Shown piece after piece: positions 47,491 through 56,571 of a DNA stretch of 64,000 nucleotides. The notes below the pieces were generated by a model. That model saw nothing but the letters and a program-made list of their open reading frames with translations, had not been told where the DNA came from and did no database searches. The position numbers were made by a program, and so were the translations under genes. Position 1 is the stretch's first letter, and each line of letters starts with the position of its first letter. The stretch spans positions 186,001-250,000 of the forward strand of contig JAQTLV010000002.1 in assembly GCA_028714675.1 (NCBI GenBank), read 5' to 3'. Origin of the DNA: Sulfurovaceae bacterium. Lineage in GTDB: Bacteria; Campylobacterota; Campylobacteria; Campylobacterales; Sulfurovaceae.

Positions 47491-47964
47491 TTATGCTTTT
47501 TTCTCTACTTTTTTGGTAGTCTTTTTTGTTGCTGGTTTAGCAGCAGCAGTTTTAGTACTAGCGGTCTTAGCAGCAGCAGTTTTAGTGCCTGCAGTTTTAG
47601 TAGTAGCCTTTTTGGCAACAGTTGTTTTAGTGGTAGTTTTAGCAGTAGCCTTTTTGACAGTTTTAGGTTTTTCATCAACTTTTTTTGCTAGCTCTCCAAG
47701 CTTTTTGCTCACATTTGTTAGACCTTCGTCTGCCAAAACTTTAGCTTTTTTGCTAAGTTCATCTAGTTCTTCTAAGCCTTCTTTTGCCATCTTTTTGCTT
47801 TTTACTGCAATCTTTGCCCCAACCTCAGATGCTTCTTTAGCTATCTCATCAGCTACTACTTTTGCTTTTTTACCAAGCTCATCAAGTTCTTCTAAACCTT
47901 CTTTGGCCATTTCATTTGCTTTTTCACTTGTTTTACCAAAGAATTTTTTTATCATTTCAAACAT
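47491..47964 (-). CDS. Histone H1-like Lys/Ala/Thr-rich protein with duplicated helical unit
   Basis: A 157-residue basic protein. Residues 18-90 have two copies of a helical unit, MAKEGLEELDELxKKAKV, about 45 residues apart. Residues 98-157 are a low-complexity tail of Lys, Thr and Ala (AAAKTA, KTTTKTT and related units), like eukaryotic H1 tails and bacterial H1-like proteins such as Hc1/AlgP. DNA compaction is the expected role. A long frame on the opposite strand is only a shadow of the repeats. Confidence 0.75.
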   Translation of the reverse strand: MFEMIKKFFGKTSEKANEMAKEGLEELDELGKKAKVVADEIAKEASEVGAKIAVKSKKMAKEGLEELDELSKKAKVLADEGLTNVSKKLGELAKKVDEKPKTVKKATAKTTTKTTVAKKATTKTAGTKTAAAKTASTKTAAAKPATKKTTKKVEKKA

Positions 47965-48052
47965 TTTTTAGTCCTTCTATAAAATTGAATTATTATAACA
48001 TAAATATATATTAGAAATAAATAATTTTAATACTAAATATTTTTTATTTTAT

Positions 48053-49054
48053 TTATGAAGATAATCCTGCATCTGCAACTTTTAAAATCATTTGCTCATA
48101 AGTTATATCTTCGTTGAGTATAAAAGATCTATAAAAATATCCATGACCAAGACCTGGCATAAAGTTAGCTTCTATAAAATGCAAAATACCATTTAAACCA
48201 GTTTTTATATCAATTCTTCCCATGGTTTTACCGCCCAGCGCCCTAAAAGAGTTTATCGCTACATCACAAAGCTCTTGGTGAAGTTTTATATCAGTTACTG
48301 CTATAACTTCTTCTAAGTTATTTATCTTGGCATCATAATCAAGGATACGATGTCCATTTTTATTTTTGCATGTGATAATTTCAACTGGCAGTATCATAAG
48401 AATATCTTTTGATTTATTTTCAAGAATACTAACGCTGTATTCTCTCCCAGATAAGTAATTTTCCACTAAAGTGCGAGATTGTTGTTTTATGTAAATATCT
48501 AAAACTTTTGTTTGATATGCTCTAAAATTAAATACAATAGAATCTGCATTGATTCCTCTGCTGTCTCCACCTGTGATTGGTTTTAGAAATAGAGGAAATG
48601 TTATAGGGAGTGAACTTTCATTTGAGTGTTCATTTGGCTGAGTAGTAAAAAATTGTGCAGTATTTATATTTGCTTCTTTTACAATTTCTTTCGCTCTATT
48701 TTTATCATACTCACTATTTAAAGCCTCTTTGTTTGATGTAATGTAAAAAATATCATTTTCTTTTAGATAATCTGATAGCCAGAGTTCTTTTTCATCAAAA
48801 TCAAAATACTTAATACCAGAAAAAACCAAATCAGGTTTTCTGTCGACTAAGCTTTCCAAATCTTCTTTTGTTTCTATGATAGTAATAATAACTTTTTTAT
48901 AGCTTTTTGAGAGTATTTCAAAGATTATCTTTTCTTCTAGTTCGATACCAACATTTTTTCTATCTTCGGTTGGATTTGTTGCTGCTGGTATGGTAACAAT
49001 TTCGATATATTTATCGATTTTTATATTTTCAAGAGATTTGTTTCGTACTGTCAT
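48053..49054 (-). CDS. D-Ala-D-Ala ligase-like ATP-grasp enzyme
   Basis: A 333-residue ATP-grasp protein. The N-terminal half is a Rossmann-like domain; then FPLFLKPITGGDSRGI is the phosphate-binding loop region, LVENYLSGREYSVSIL the central strand, and GRIDIKTGLNGILHFIEANFMPGLG carries metal-binding Glu and Asn. It resembles Ddl but lacks the usual cell-wall neighbours, and the N-terminus differs, so it may ligate other amino acids or small carboxylates. It is monocistronic. Confidence 0.8.
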   Translation of the reverse strand: MTVRNKSLENIKIDKYIEIVTIPAATNPTEDRKNVGIELEEKIIFEILSKSYKKVIITIIETKEDLESLVDRKPDLVFSGIKYFDFDEKELWLSDYLKENDIFYITSNKEALNSEYDKNRAKEIVKEANINTAQFFTTQPNEHSNESSLPITFPLFLKPITGGDSRGINADSIVFNFRAYQTKVLDIYIKQQSRTLVENYLSGREYSVSILENKSKDILMILPVEIITCKNKNGHRILDYDAKINNLEEVIAVTDIKLHQELCDVAINSFRALGGKTMGRIDIKTGLNGILHFIEANFMPGLGHGYFYRSFILNEDITYEQMILKVADAGLSS

Positions 49055-49235
49055 CTTGATTTATTAAAATATACTATTGACATATGTTTTGTCCTTATTT
49101 TATAGTTTTGACATAATTAAATAGTTGATTTTTGCTCTGAAGAACTAAATAAAAGTTATTCAGGGTATCATAAATAGTATTAATTACACATTCTTGTTTT
49201 TTATTTGTAATAAATTGTCAGTTTTGAAAACTTCT

Positions 49236-49910
49236 TTATAAGTTATTTCTCATTGGTGCAATGATATAAAACCATATCGCACAAGTTTGACAAATAGCAG
49301 CAGATAAAACAAATATATGCCAGATGGCATGAGTGTATTTATATCGTTTTGCTACATAAAAAATAGTACCTATGGTGTACAAAAGTCCACCTATGGCAAT
49401 CCACAGCAATGCATTTTTGTTTGTAAAATATAAATCTTTGATGATCAAAACAGAAAGCCATCCCATGCCAAGATATAGTATAAGAGAGAGTTTTTTGAAT
49501 TTATCCACAAAGAATAATTTCATAATGATGCCAAAAAGTGCAATTGTCCATAAAATCCAAAACAATACCCAAGCTTGAGTTGTTCCAATGCCAATAAGTA
49601 AAATAGGTGAGTATGTACCAGCAATGAGGGCAAATATAGCACTATGATCAAGTCGTTTTAGAGCAAACTTTGCTGGAGTATTTGAAAAAGAATGATAAAG
49701 AGTTGAACCTAAAAACATTAGAATAAGTGTTGAGCCAAAAATACAAACAGATGCTATTTGTGCCCCATTTAAATTTATATCTGTTTCAAGAGCTTTTATA
49801 ATCATAAAAACCAAAGCAACAATAGCAAATATGATGCCGATGATATGCGTGAGTATATTTAATAATTCTTCTTTTGGCCCATAGTCGGAGGTGTATTTCA
49901 CAGATTGCAT
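49236..49910 (-). CDS. Hemolysin III / YqfA-family membrane protein
   Basis: A 224-residue seven-helix protein of the hemolysin III/PAQR family. Metal-binding signatures are visible: STLYHS, then RLDHSAIFALIAGTYSP, and THAIWHIFVL near the end. E. coli YqfA-type members affect membrane-energy metabolism; hemolysis has been shown for only a few. A 181-base AT-rich gap separates it from the upstream side of the ATP-grasp gene. Confidence 0.93.
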   Translation of the reverse strand: MQSVKYTSDYGPKEELLNILTHIIGIIFAIVALVFMIIKALETDINLNGAQIASVCIFGSTLILMFLGSTLYHSFSNTPAKFALKRLDHSAIFALIAGTYSPILLIGIGTTQAWVLFWILWTIALFGIIMKLFFVDKFKKLSLILYLGMGWLSVLIIKDLYFTNKNALLWIAIGGLLYTIGTIFYVAKRYKYTHAIWHIFVLSAAICQTCAIWFYIIAPMRNNL

Positions 49911-50035
49911 AACAGTCCTTTCAAAAGATACTATTTTTCAAGTTTCGTATGTATAATAAAATTATACTACTTATTTCAATATATTTTCTCAATTTAGATT
50001 GATATGATATGATTATAAAAATGCAGGAGGTCAAG

Positions 50036-51817
50036 ATGAAAAGATTTCATTTTGGATTGTTAATTGGGTTAGCTTTATTGTTTGATATGCAATATTTACA
50101 TGCAGAACAAAAGTCTTTTGAGCTTAATATATTGCATATAAATGACCAACACTCTCACCTAGACTCTGAACCGCTTGAACTCAATATTGATGGGAAAAAG
50201 TATGAGATAGAAGTTGGCGGCATGGCTCGTGTTGCATCAGAGATTAAGGCACTTAAACAAAAATCAAAAAACACACTTGTTTTGCATGCAGGTGATGCGA
50301 TGAGTGGCACGCTGTATTTTACACTATTTAAAGGACAAGCCGATGTAGCATTGATGAATGAGATAGGGTTTGATGCTTTTACACTTGGCAATCATGAGTT
50401 TGATGAGGGAGATAGTGTGCTTTTTGATTTTATAGATAAAGCAAAATTTCCTGTCATTAGCTCGAATGTAGATACATTAAAAACCTCTGTACTTCATGGA
50501 AAGTGGAAACCTTATATAATAAAAGAAATAGATGGACAAAAAGTAGGGATTATAGGCTTAGAAACTGCTCAAAAAACATCAGCATCATCACGCCCAGGCA
50601 AAGATATTAGCTTCTATGATGAGATTTTTAGAACACAAAAATATGCAAATGAGTTGATGTCAAAAGGAGTAGACAAGATCATACTTTTGAGTCACTTTGG
50701 GTATGACAATGATCAAAGACTTGCTAAAAAGGTCAAAGGTATCGATGTCATCATCGGCGGCGATTCGCACTCTTTGCTTGGAGATTTTTCAAGCTTAGGG
50801 CTTGCATCATCAGGCAAATATCCAACTGAAGTAAAATCAGTAGAGGGCAAAAAGGTATGTATAGTACAAGCATGGGAATATACAAAAGTAGTTGGCGAGC
50901 TTAATGTTTTATTTAATGACAAAGGAGAAGTTACATCTTGTGATGGGAAAGCACATCTTATAGCAGGAGAGAATATCTCCCTTAAAGATGTTAGCGGACA
51001 GAAAAAATATATAGACAAAAAAGAGATAAAAGCTTTACAAGGTATGCTTAAAAATGGGGCAGTTCTTGATATAGTCAGTGAAGATGAAGGTATAGTCAAA
51101 AAACTATCAACATATAAAGATCAGATAAAAGTTAAAGCATCTGAAGTGATAGGAGATATTGGAGAAGATTTAAGACACATAAGAGTGCCAGGTAAAACAT
51201 ATGATGGAGTTGATGGTAAAGAGTTACCACTTGGCAGTGAGCTAGCTCCTGTGATAGCCGCATCTTTTTATAATGCCAGTCTTAAATCAGATGTTTGCAT
51301 ACAAAATGCTGGAGGTGTTCGTTCTGGGCTAAAAAGTGGGCAAATGACAGTTCAAGGTGTTTATACACTTCTACCATTTTCGAATACTCTTGTAGAGATA
51401 CAACTCTCGGGCGCAGAAGTAAAACAAGTTCTTGAAGACGCGCTTATAAATTTTTATGACAACTATGGCTCGGATGGATCTTTTCCATATGCGTATGGGC
51501 TTAAATATGACATAGATATGAATAGAGCCAAAAATGATCGTGTGTATAATTTGGAAATCAAAGAACGGAAAAGTGGTAATTGGGTGTCTCTAAATATGAA
51601 AAAGCAATATACAATAGTAGTAAACAGTTATATCGCTGAGGGTAGAGATGGTTATACAACTTTACAAGAAGTGCAACAAAAACGAGGAAAAGGAGTTGAT
51701 ACATATCTTGATTATGCTATGAGTTTTGCAAAATATGTGCAAAATATGAATAAAAATAACAAAAAAGTCATGCGATTACCAAAAGAAGAGTATTGTATCA
51801 AGAGCTATAAGGAATGA
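50036..51817 (+). CDS. Secreted 5'-nucleotidase/UshA-like metallophosphatase
   Basis: A 593-residue periplasmic enzyme that dephosphorylates nucleotides or sugar nucleotides. The signal peptide ends near YLHAEQ. The metallophosphatase domain has LHINDQHSHLD, HAGDAMSGT, LGNHEFDEG, LLSHFGYDND and GGDSHSLL. The C-terminal substrate domain has NAGGVRSGL and AYGLKYDID. The ATG at 50036 follows an AGGAGG site; earlier in-frame starts add only nine residues before the signal peptide. Confidence 0.93.
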   Translation: MKRFHFGLLIGLALLFDMQYLHAEQKSFELNILHINDQHSHLDSEPLELNIDGKKYEIEVGGMARVASEIKALKQKSKNTLVLHAGDAMSGTLYFTLFKGQADVALMNEIGFDAFTLGNHEFDEGDSVLFDFIDKAKFPVISSNVDTLKTSVLHGKWKPYIIKEIDGQKVGIIGLETAQKTSASSRPGKDISFYDEIFRTQKYANELMSKGVDKIILLSHFGYDNDQRLAKKVKGIDVIIGGDSHSLLGDFSSLGLASSGKYPTEVKSVEGKKVCIVQAWEYTKVVGELNVLFNDKGEVTSCDGKAHLIAGENISLKDVSGQKKYIDKKEIKALQGMLKNGAVLDIVSEDEGIVKKLSTYKDQIKVKASEVIGDIGEDLRHIRVPGKTYDGVDGKELPLGSELAPVIAASFYNASLKSDVCIQNAGGVRSGLKSGQMTVQGVYTLLPFSNTLVEIQLSGAEVKQVLEDALINFYDNYGSDGSFPYAYGLKYDIDMNRAKNDRVYNLEIKERKSGNWVSLNMKKQYTIVVNSYIAEGRDGYTTLQEVQQKRGKGVDTYLDYAMSFAKYVQNMNKNNKKVMRLPKEEYCIKSYKE

Positions 51818-51850
51818 TATAAACTAACTGTTTATGGTATAATAACACCC

Positions 51851-52453
51851 ATGATAGATTCATTTTTACAGGGTTTTTTGTTAGGGTTGGGTGCGGCTGT
51901 GCCTATAGGACCAATTAATATTTTGATTATGAATCAAGCACTCAAAAACTATAAAAATAGTGTTGCTATAGGTTTTGGTGCAATGAGTGCAGATATAACA
52001 TATATTGTTGTTATATTTTTTGGTCTTCTGACATTTGCATCTGATAAATCTTTTATGCAGAGTCTTGGAGTTTTGGGAACTATTTTTTTGTTTGTTATGA
52101 CATATGTCATATTTAAAAACAGAAATAATAATTTATCTACAAAAGAAAAGAGTATTAAAGCGACAAAAATATATAAATTTTACCTAGGTGGTTTTTTCCT
52201 CACTATGTTAAATCCATATACAATTGGATTTTGGCTAAGTGTGTCAAGCTATAGTCTTAACAAAAATTTAGATTATGTTATGACTTTTTTAGGTCTTATT
52301 TTTGCAATATTGTTATGGATTACAATGATGCCTTTTTTTGTGCATAAATCAAGACATAAAATATCACCCAAAATAGCATATTATATAAATCTAACATCAG
52401 CAGTAATTTTGCTCTGTTTCGGAATTTCATTGGTGTATTCAACATTTAAATAA
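51851..52453 (+). CDS. LysE/RhtB-family exporter
   Basis: A 200-residue membrane protein with six helices. The N-terminus (LGLGAAVPIGPINILIMNQAL) has the LysE/RhtB signature with conserved PIGP. Such proteins export amino acids such as lysine or threonine. It lies 33 bases after the 5'-nucleotidase gene on the same strand but probably has its own promoter. Confidence 0.9.
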   Translation: MIDSFLQGFLLGLGAAVPIGPINILIMNQALKNYKNSVAIGFGAMSADITYIVVIFFGLLTFASDKSFMQSLGVLGTIFLFVMTYVIFKNRNNNLSTKEKSIKATKIYKFYLGGFFLTMLNPYTIGFWLSVSSYSLNKNLDYVMTFLGLIFAILLWITMMPFFVHKSRHKISPKIAYYINLTSAVILLCFGISLVYSTFK

Positions 52454-52468
52454 TATAGTATTAATATA

Positions 52469-53080
52469 TTATTTTATATTTAGTATTTCTAAATCCATAT
52501 TCGTTTTACTCTTTATGTACTCTGCTGCAGAACTTTCTAGGAAGTCACCAGATGTTACAAACTTCATTTTTTTATGATATAACGAGGACTTGAAAAGAGC
52601 ATTCTTGTTAAGATAATTTTCTACTTCATTTTCAAAATTAATGGCATCTTCTTTTGTTACCAACTTTTGCGATTCTTCATTTTGGTACTTACAATATATA
52701 AATATGATAGTTTTGTCTTTTTTGGCTATCAAATCTATGCCATTGGCTTTTTGATCTCCTATAATGCTTGTTACATGCACAGAATAACCATAATATTCAT
52801 AAAAATGTTTTACATGCTCTTCAAATTCTTCTTGATTGTTAACTTGAGCATGTGGAATATCGTTGATATCTATATGGCTATTCTCATCAACTATTTTTGG
52901 TTTGTCCGTTTCAAAAATATTTTTAGCCATAGGTTGTTTTTTTGTAGTAATAAGATTTGAGTTTATTTGACTTTGTTTTTTTTTGTTTTTTGCATTATGC
53001 TTTTTAACAACTATAAATAATATTGCCAAAGGCAATAAACCAATAATAGTCTTCATTGACCCACCGAAAATATCTTCCAT
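52469..53080 (-). CDS. Membrane-anchored Mrr-like restriction endonuclease-fold protein
   Basis: A 203-residue protein with an N-terminal transmembrane helix (about residues 8-24), a polar linker and a C-terminal Mrr_cat-like domain. FEEHVKHFYEYYGY is the usual first helix; ANGIDLIAKKDKTIIFIYCKYQ spans the D...x-K core, but the usual Gln/Glu before the Lys is replaced by Tyr (Y-C-K), so activity is uncertain. Membrane-anchored Mrr-like proteins are common, with roles in foreign-DNA control suspected. Confidence 0.8.
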   Translation of the reverse strand: MEDIFGGSMKTIIGLLPLAILFIVVKKHNAKNKKKQSQINSNLITTKKQPMAKNIFETDKPKIVDENSHIDINDIPHAQVNNQEEFEEHVKHFYEYYGYSVHVTSIIGDQKANGIDLIAKKDKTIIFIYCKYQNEESQKLVTKEDAINFENEVENYLNKNALFKSSLYHKKMKFVTSGDFLESSAAEYIKSKTNMDLEILNIK

Positions 53081-53180
53081 ATCGAACCCTTTCGTAGGTT
53101 ATTATTAACGATATCATATAATAAAATTTATTAAAGTTAGATTAAAAGATTAGAAAAATTTATTAACTAATAAAAATTAT

Positions 53181-53651
53181 TTATAAATTGGCATAAAATT
53201 TTCCTCCATCTGAAAATGAATTTACGGTAAATTTTGAAAATCTTTCTACATAATTCCAAAAGTCATCTTTTAATTCTTGGGCTATATCAACTTGCTCTAG
53301 TGATTGCTTCATGCACCCTAGCCACTCAAGACGTGATTTTTCATATATAGAAAAATCATCATGAAGTCTCACCATATATTCATTTAACTCCATTCCCCTG
53401 GATTCATCTTCATATACTTTTGGACCACCACATATTTGCATAAAAAAATTTGTATTTTTCTTTTTTATCTTTTCAAATTCTTCTAGGTCTTGAGGAAAAA
53501 AGTTTGCTATATCGCTTTCATATATCCTGTCGTAAAAATCATACATCAACTTTCTCATACCTTCTTCGCCCAATGCTTCATAAAAAGCTGGATTTGGATT
53601 CTTGAATTCTATTTTTTCACCCTTGATAGTTTTGCTTACTTTATAAGACAT
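53181..53651 (-). CDS. Truncated hemoglobin
   Basis: A 156-residue protein with the 2-on-2 globin fold. FYEALGEEGMRKLMYDFYDRIYES is typical of group II/III truncated globins; MVRLHDDF carries the proximal-His region and RLEWLGCMKQSL has the conserved Trp of group II. Roles in NO or O2 chemistry are usual. The ATG at 53651 is preferred because an AAAGGTGA site precedes it; an earlier GTG overlaps that site. Confidence 0.85.
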   Translation of the reverse strand: MSYKVSKTIKGEKIEFKNPNPAFYEALGEEGMRKLMYDFYDRIYESDIANFFPQDLEEFEKIKKKNTNFFMQICGGPKVYEDESRGMELNEYMVRLHDDFSIYEKSRLEWLGCMKQSLEQVDIAQELKDDFWNYVERFSKFTVNSFSDGGKFYANL

Positions 53652-53754
53652 AAATTTCACCTTTGTTTATATATTTGATGGGATGATAACAATTTTAATA
53701 TTTTTCTATAATTACAAATCGATATTTTGGATGATAAAGCTATTGGAGTGTTTA

Positions 53755-54570
53755 TTAATTACACTCTTTTGCGCCAAGTTGTTTTATTTCGTCACAAGTA
53801 AAACCAGCTTTTTTTCTAGCTTCAACATTGATATGTGGACGATATTTTTTAGTAAGTTCAAATTTGTCCAATATATCAAAATACACATCATGACTTATTT
53901 GATTTTTATCACATAAAAATTTAAACCATTTATCCCCTTTGCCCACATGGCTAATCTCTTCATTAAGTATAATATGGAGAGCATCTATGATTTTTTTGAC
54001 AATTGGAATTTTTCTTTTGTTGTCTAGCTTGATCATTATTTGTGGATTAACATCCAGTCCACTTGCCTCATAGTATCTTGGTACTACTGCCATTCTCTCA
54101 AGTACACTATAGTCTGTTTGTCTTGAGATATCAAAATATCCTTGATGTACATCAAAATCTCCATATTTATATCCCAGCTCCTCTAGGATGGCGTTTAACA
54201 TCTTGAAGTGTCTTATCTCTTCTAATGCTACTTCAAGCCAATCTAGCTTGAATTCTAGTGGCATATCATAGAATCTATACGCAGCATCAAGTCCAAGGTC
54301 AATCGCACTATACTCTATGTGTGTAATTGCATGAACCAAAGTAGCAAGACCTTTGTTTGTATCAAGATGATTTCTCTTTGGCAACTCTTTTGGGTCAACT
54401 ATATTACATTTGTTAAAATATGATGGTTTGTCAAATACTACAGGAGTAAAATCTGATGGAATTTGCAAAATGTTTTCGCTACAATACGAAAAACATTTAT
54501 TTGTCAAATCCTCTTTTATACTTATATCATCGGTGGTTAGTGCAAGATAAAGTGTTTGTTCAAAATTCAT
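53755..54570 (-). CDS. DUF455 ferritin-like protein
   Basis: A 271-residue protein of the DUF455 family. Helices with metal ligands are visible: HAITHIEYSAIDLGLDA (E-x-x-H pattern), LEEIRHFKML, and LNEEISHVGKGDKW. These are typical for diiron ferritin-like proteins such as MiaE. Function is not established. It is divergent from the metallo-hydrolase gene with a 16-base gap, so the promoters overlap. Confidence 0.9.
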   Translation of the reverse strand: MNFEQTLYLALTTDDISIKEDLTNKCFSYCSENILQIPSDFTPVVFDKPSYFNKCNIVDPKELPKRNHLDTNKGLATLVHAITHIEYSAIDLGLDAAYRFYDMPLEFKLDWLEVALEEIRHFKMLNAILEELGYKYGDFDVHQGYFDISRQTDYSVLERMAVVPRYYEASGLDVNPQIMIKLDNKRKIPIVKKIIDALHIILNEEISHVGKGDKWFKFLCDKNQISHDVYFDILDKFELTKKYRPHINVEARKKAGFTCDEIKQLGAKECN

Positions 54571-54586
54571 AGGAGAATTATAATAT

Positions 54587-55192
54587 ATGCAAGTTAAAGT
54601 TCAGCCAATGGGGCCATATCAAACAAATTGTTATATAGTTACTATTGATGGGAAAGATTTGATTATAGATCCAGGCGTTGGTGCAACATCATGGGTGCTT
54701 AAAAATGTAAAAAATCCTGTTGCAATATTAAATACTCATGGACATTTTGATCATGTTTGGAGTAACAAAGAGTTGAAAGAAAAGTTAAACTTACCAATTT
54801 ACATACCGAAAGATGATGCTTTTATGTTGGAAAATGATCCATTTTCACAAGGAACACCAAGCAGCAAGGCTGATAAAGTAGTTCAAAGAGATGAAGTTAT
54901 AGATATTGAAGGCATAAAAGTAAAGTTTTGGTATTTTGCAGGACATACCCCAGGATGTAGTGTTATTGAGATAGGAGATAGTTGGTTTAGTGGTGATTTT
55001 TTATTTGATGGAAGTATAGGAAGATGGGATTTTCCATATAGTGACAGCAATGAAATGATGAAAAGCCTAAAAAAAGTAGCAAATTTTAAAGGAAATTTTA
55101 AAATCTATCCTGGGCACGGAGGAAGTACAACATTATCTAGAGAGATGAAATATATACCATACTGGATAGAACAAGTAAAAAGAGGTTTTTAG
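54587..55192 (+). CDS. Metallo-beta-lactamase-fold hydrolase, glyoxalase II-like
   Basis: A 201-residue protein with the beta-lactamase-fold motif THGHFDHVW near residues 50-58, GHTPGC near 126, SGDFLFDG and the last His in YPGHGG. Family members are hydroxyacylglutathione hydrolase-like thioesterases; the small size fits YcbL-type enzymes. It is followed by a palindromic repeat. Confidence 0.92.
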   Translation: MQVKVQPMGPYQTNCYIVTIDGKDLIIDPGVGATSWVLKNVKNPVAILNTHGHFDHVWSNKELKEKLNLPIYIPKDDAFMLENDPFSQGTPSSKADKVVQRDEVIDIEGIKVKFWYFAGHTPGCSVIEIGDSWFSGDFLFDGSIGRWDFPYSDSNEMMKSLKKVANFKGNFKIYPGHGGSTTLSREMKYIPYWIEQVKRGF

Positions 55193-55227
55193 TTTTTAGT
55201 GTGAATGCGAGTGATTGTGTGAGTGTC

Positions 55228-55247
55228 ATTCCTGCAAAGGCAGGAAT
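55228..55247. repeat. Palindromic repeat (GTCATTCC..GGAATCC type)
   Basis: ATTCCTGC and GCAGGAAT form an eight-base stem with an AAAG loop; the wider unit begins GTC and ends CC (55226-55250). This dyad resembles the widely distributed ATTCC(N)GGAAT intergenic repeats. It lies between two convergent genes, the metallo-hydrolase and amt, and could end transcription from both. Confidence 0.7.
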
Positions 55248-55266
55248 CCACCCATTGCCTCATTAA

Positions 55267-56439
55267 TTAAATAGTCCTACTAAACTCTGGATAGGATTCA
55301 ATTCCACATTCACTCTCATCAAGCCCTTCCATTTGAGCATCATCTTCTGCACGAAATGGCATAAATTTATTTATTGCATAGATTATTGTATAAGATATGC
55401 TAAATACAAGAATTCCTATAACTGCTACACCTTTTATTTGACCTAAAAGGGTAATAGCAGCATCATTGGCAAAAATACCAACTGCTATTGTTCCCCATAT
55501 GCCATTTACCAAATGAACTGACAATGCTCCTACCGGATCATCTATACGAACTTTATCAAATAGAGGAACGGCAATAACAACTAGTATCCCACCAATTCCA
55601 CCAATGATAAGAGAATTTGCAGTATTTAGTATGTCAGCACCAGCAGTTATAGCTACGAGTCCACCTAGTGCACCATTTAATATCATTGTGATATCAAAAA
55701 GTTTATATCTAACATAAATAAATATACCAGCGCTCAGTGCCCCAGCAAGTCCTGCAGTGTTCGTGTTAAATATAGTGAGCGCCACAGTATCAGCCGCTTC
55801 TTTTGAAGCTATATTTCCAACTGAGCCACCGTTAAAACCAAACCATCCTATCCATAGAAGCAATGCCCCAAGAGTAACAAGAGGAATATTTGAAGCAGGT
55901 ATGACCTTTATTTGATTATTGACATATCTGCCTTTTCTAGATCCTATTATTAGAATGGCTGCAAGCAATGCCCATCCTCCAGTTGAATGTATCACAGTTG
56001 AACCTGCAAGGTCATGCATATTTAAATCAAATAGAGTATCTTTTAAAATATCACTTCCCCAAGATATGTTTACCATAAAAGGATAGATTAAAGCTCCCAT
56101 TATGAATGTAAATAGGGTAAGTGGAAATATTTTAGCTCTTTCACCAACTCCGCCACTCATTATATTTATAGCTTTTCCTACAAAAGCCATTTGAAACATA
56201 ACAAATGCCAAAGGGCTTAATGTTGTGATTTGAGTATTGCCAAATGCAAAATCATAGCCAATAAGTATAAATGCTAAAGAGGCAATTACATATATCATAA
56301 CATTTACTGTTAGTACACTTGTAACATTTTTAGTTCTAACAATTCCAGCTTCTAGCATAGCAAAACCTGGAACCATTAGGATAATGAGTGTCATAGAAAA
56401 TAGTACAAAAAGAGTATTGATAATATATCCGTAATCCAT
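55267..56439 (-). CDS. amt: Ammonium transporter
   Basis: A 390-residue Amt/MEP/Rh channel with 11 helices. VPGFAMLEAG is the early family signature; DLAGSTVIHSTGGWALLAA carries the twin-His pore residue, and GALGGLVAITAGAD is the C-terminal signature. No glnK is adjacent. The family imports ammonium under nitrogen limitation. The hsrA-like regulator lies on its upstream side, after a 132-base AT-rich gap. Confidence 0.95.
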   Translation of the reverse strand: MDYGYIINTLFVLFSMTLIILMVPGFAMLEAGIVRTKNVTSVLTVNVMIYVIASLAFILIGYDFAFGNTQITTLSPLAFVMFQMAFVGKAINIMSGGVGERAKIFPLTLFTFIMGALIYPFMVNISWGSDILKDTLFDLNMHDLAGSTVIHSTGGWALLAAILIIGSRKGRYVNNQIKVIPASNIPLVTLGALLLWIGWFGFNGGSVGNIASKEAADTVALTIFNTNTAGLAGALSAGIFIYVRYKLFDITMILNGALGGLVAITAGADILNTANSLIIGGIGGILVVIAVPLFDKVRIDDPVGALSVHLVNGIWGTIAVGIFANDAAITLLGQIKGVAVIGILVFSISYTIIYAINKFMPFRAEDDAQMEGLDESECGIESYPEFSRTI

Positions 56440-56571
56440 AAAATAACCTTGTTTTTAAATAGAATGAAATGATATCAATTTAGTCTATTTTAAACAAAAA
56501 AACTCTGTATATATTTTAATCATTATTTTTTTAAAAGAAACCTATCAGTAGATTTGTTGATTATTTTTTAA

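Noticed and set aside
40157-47500. Intact type I restriction-modification system or prophage
   Set aside because: Only the hsdS 3' scar exists; no hsdM, hsdR, integrase, capsid or terminase gene is seen.
47513-47971. Long open frame antisense to the H1-like gene, rich in Val, Leu, Ala and Ser
   Set aside because: It mirrors the Lys/Thr/Ala repeats of the minus-strand gene, has no ribosome site and only low-complexity hydrophobic sequence.
49220-49232. Near-palindrome AGTTTTGAAAACT considered as an XerH dif site
   Set aside because: Too short, lacks the two 11-12 base recombinase arms, and is far from xerH.
53083-53110. TCGAACCC-like motif resembling a tRNA T-arm
   Set aside because: No acceptor, D-arm or anticodon stem can be formed around it.
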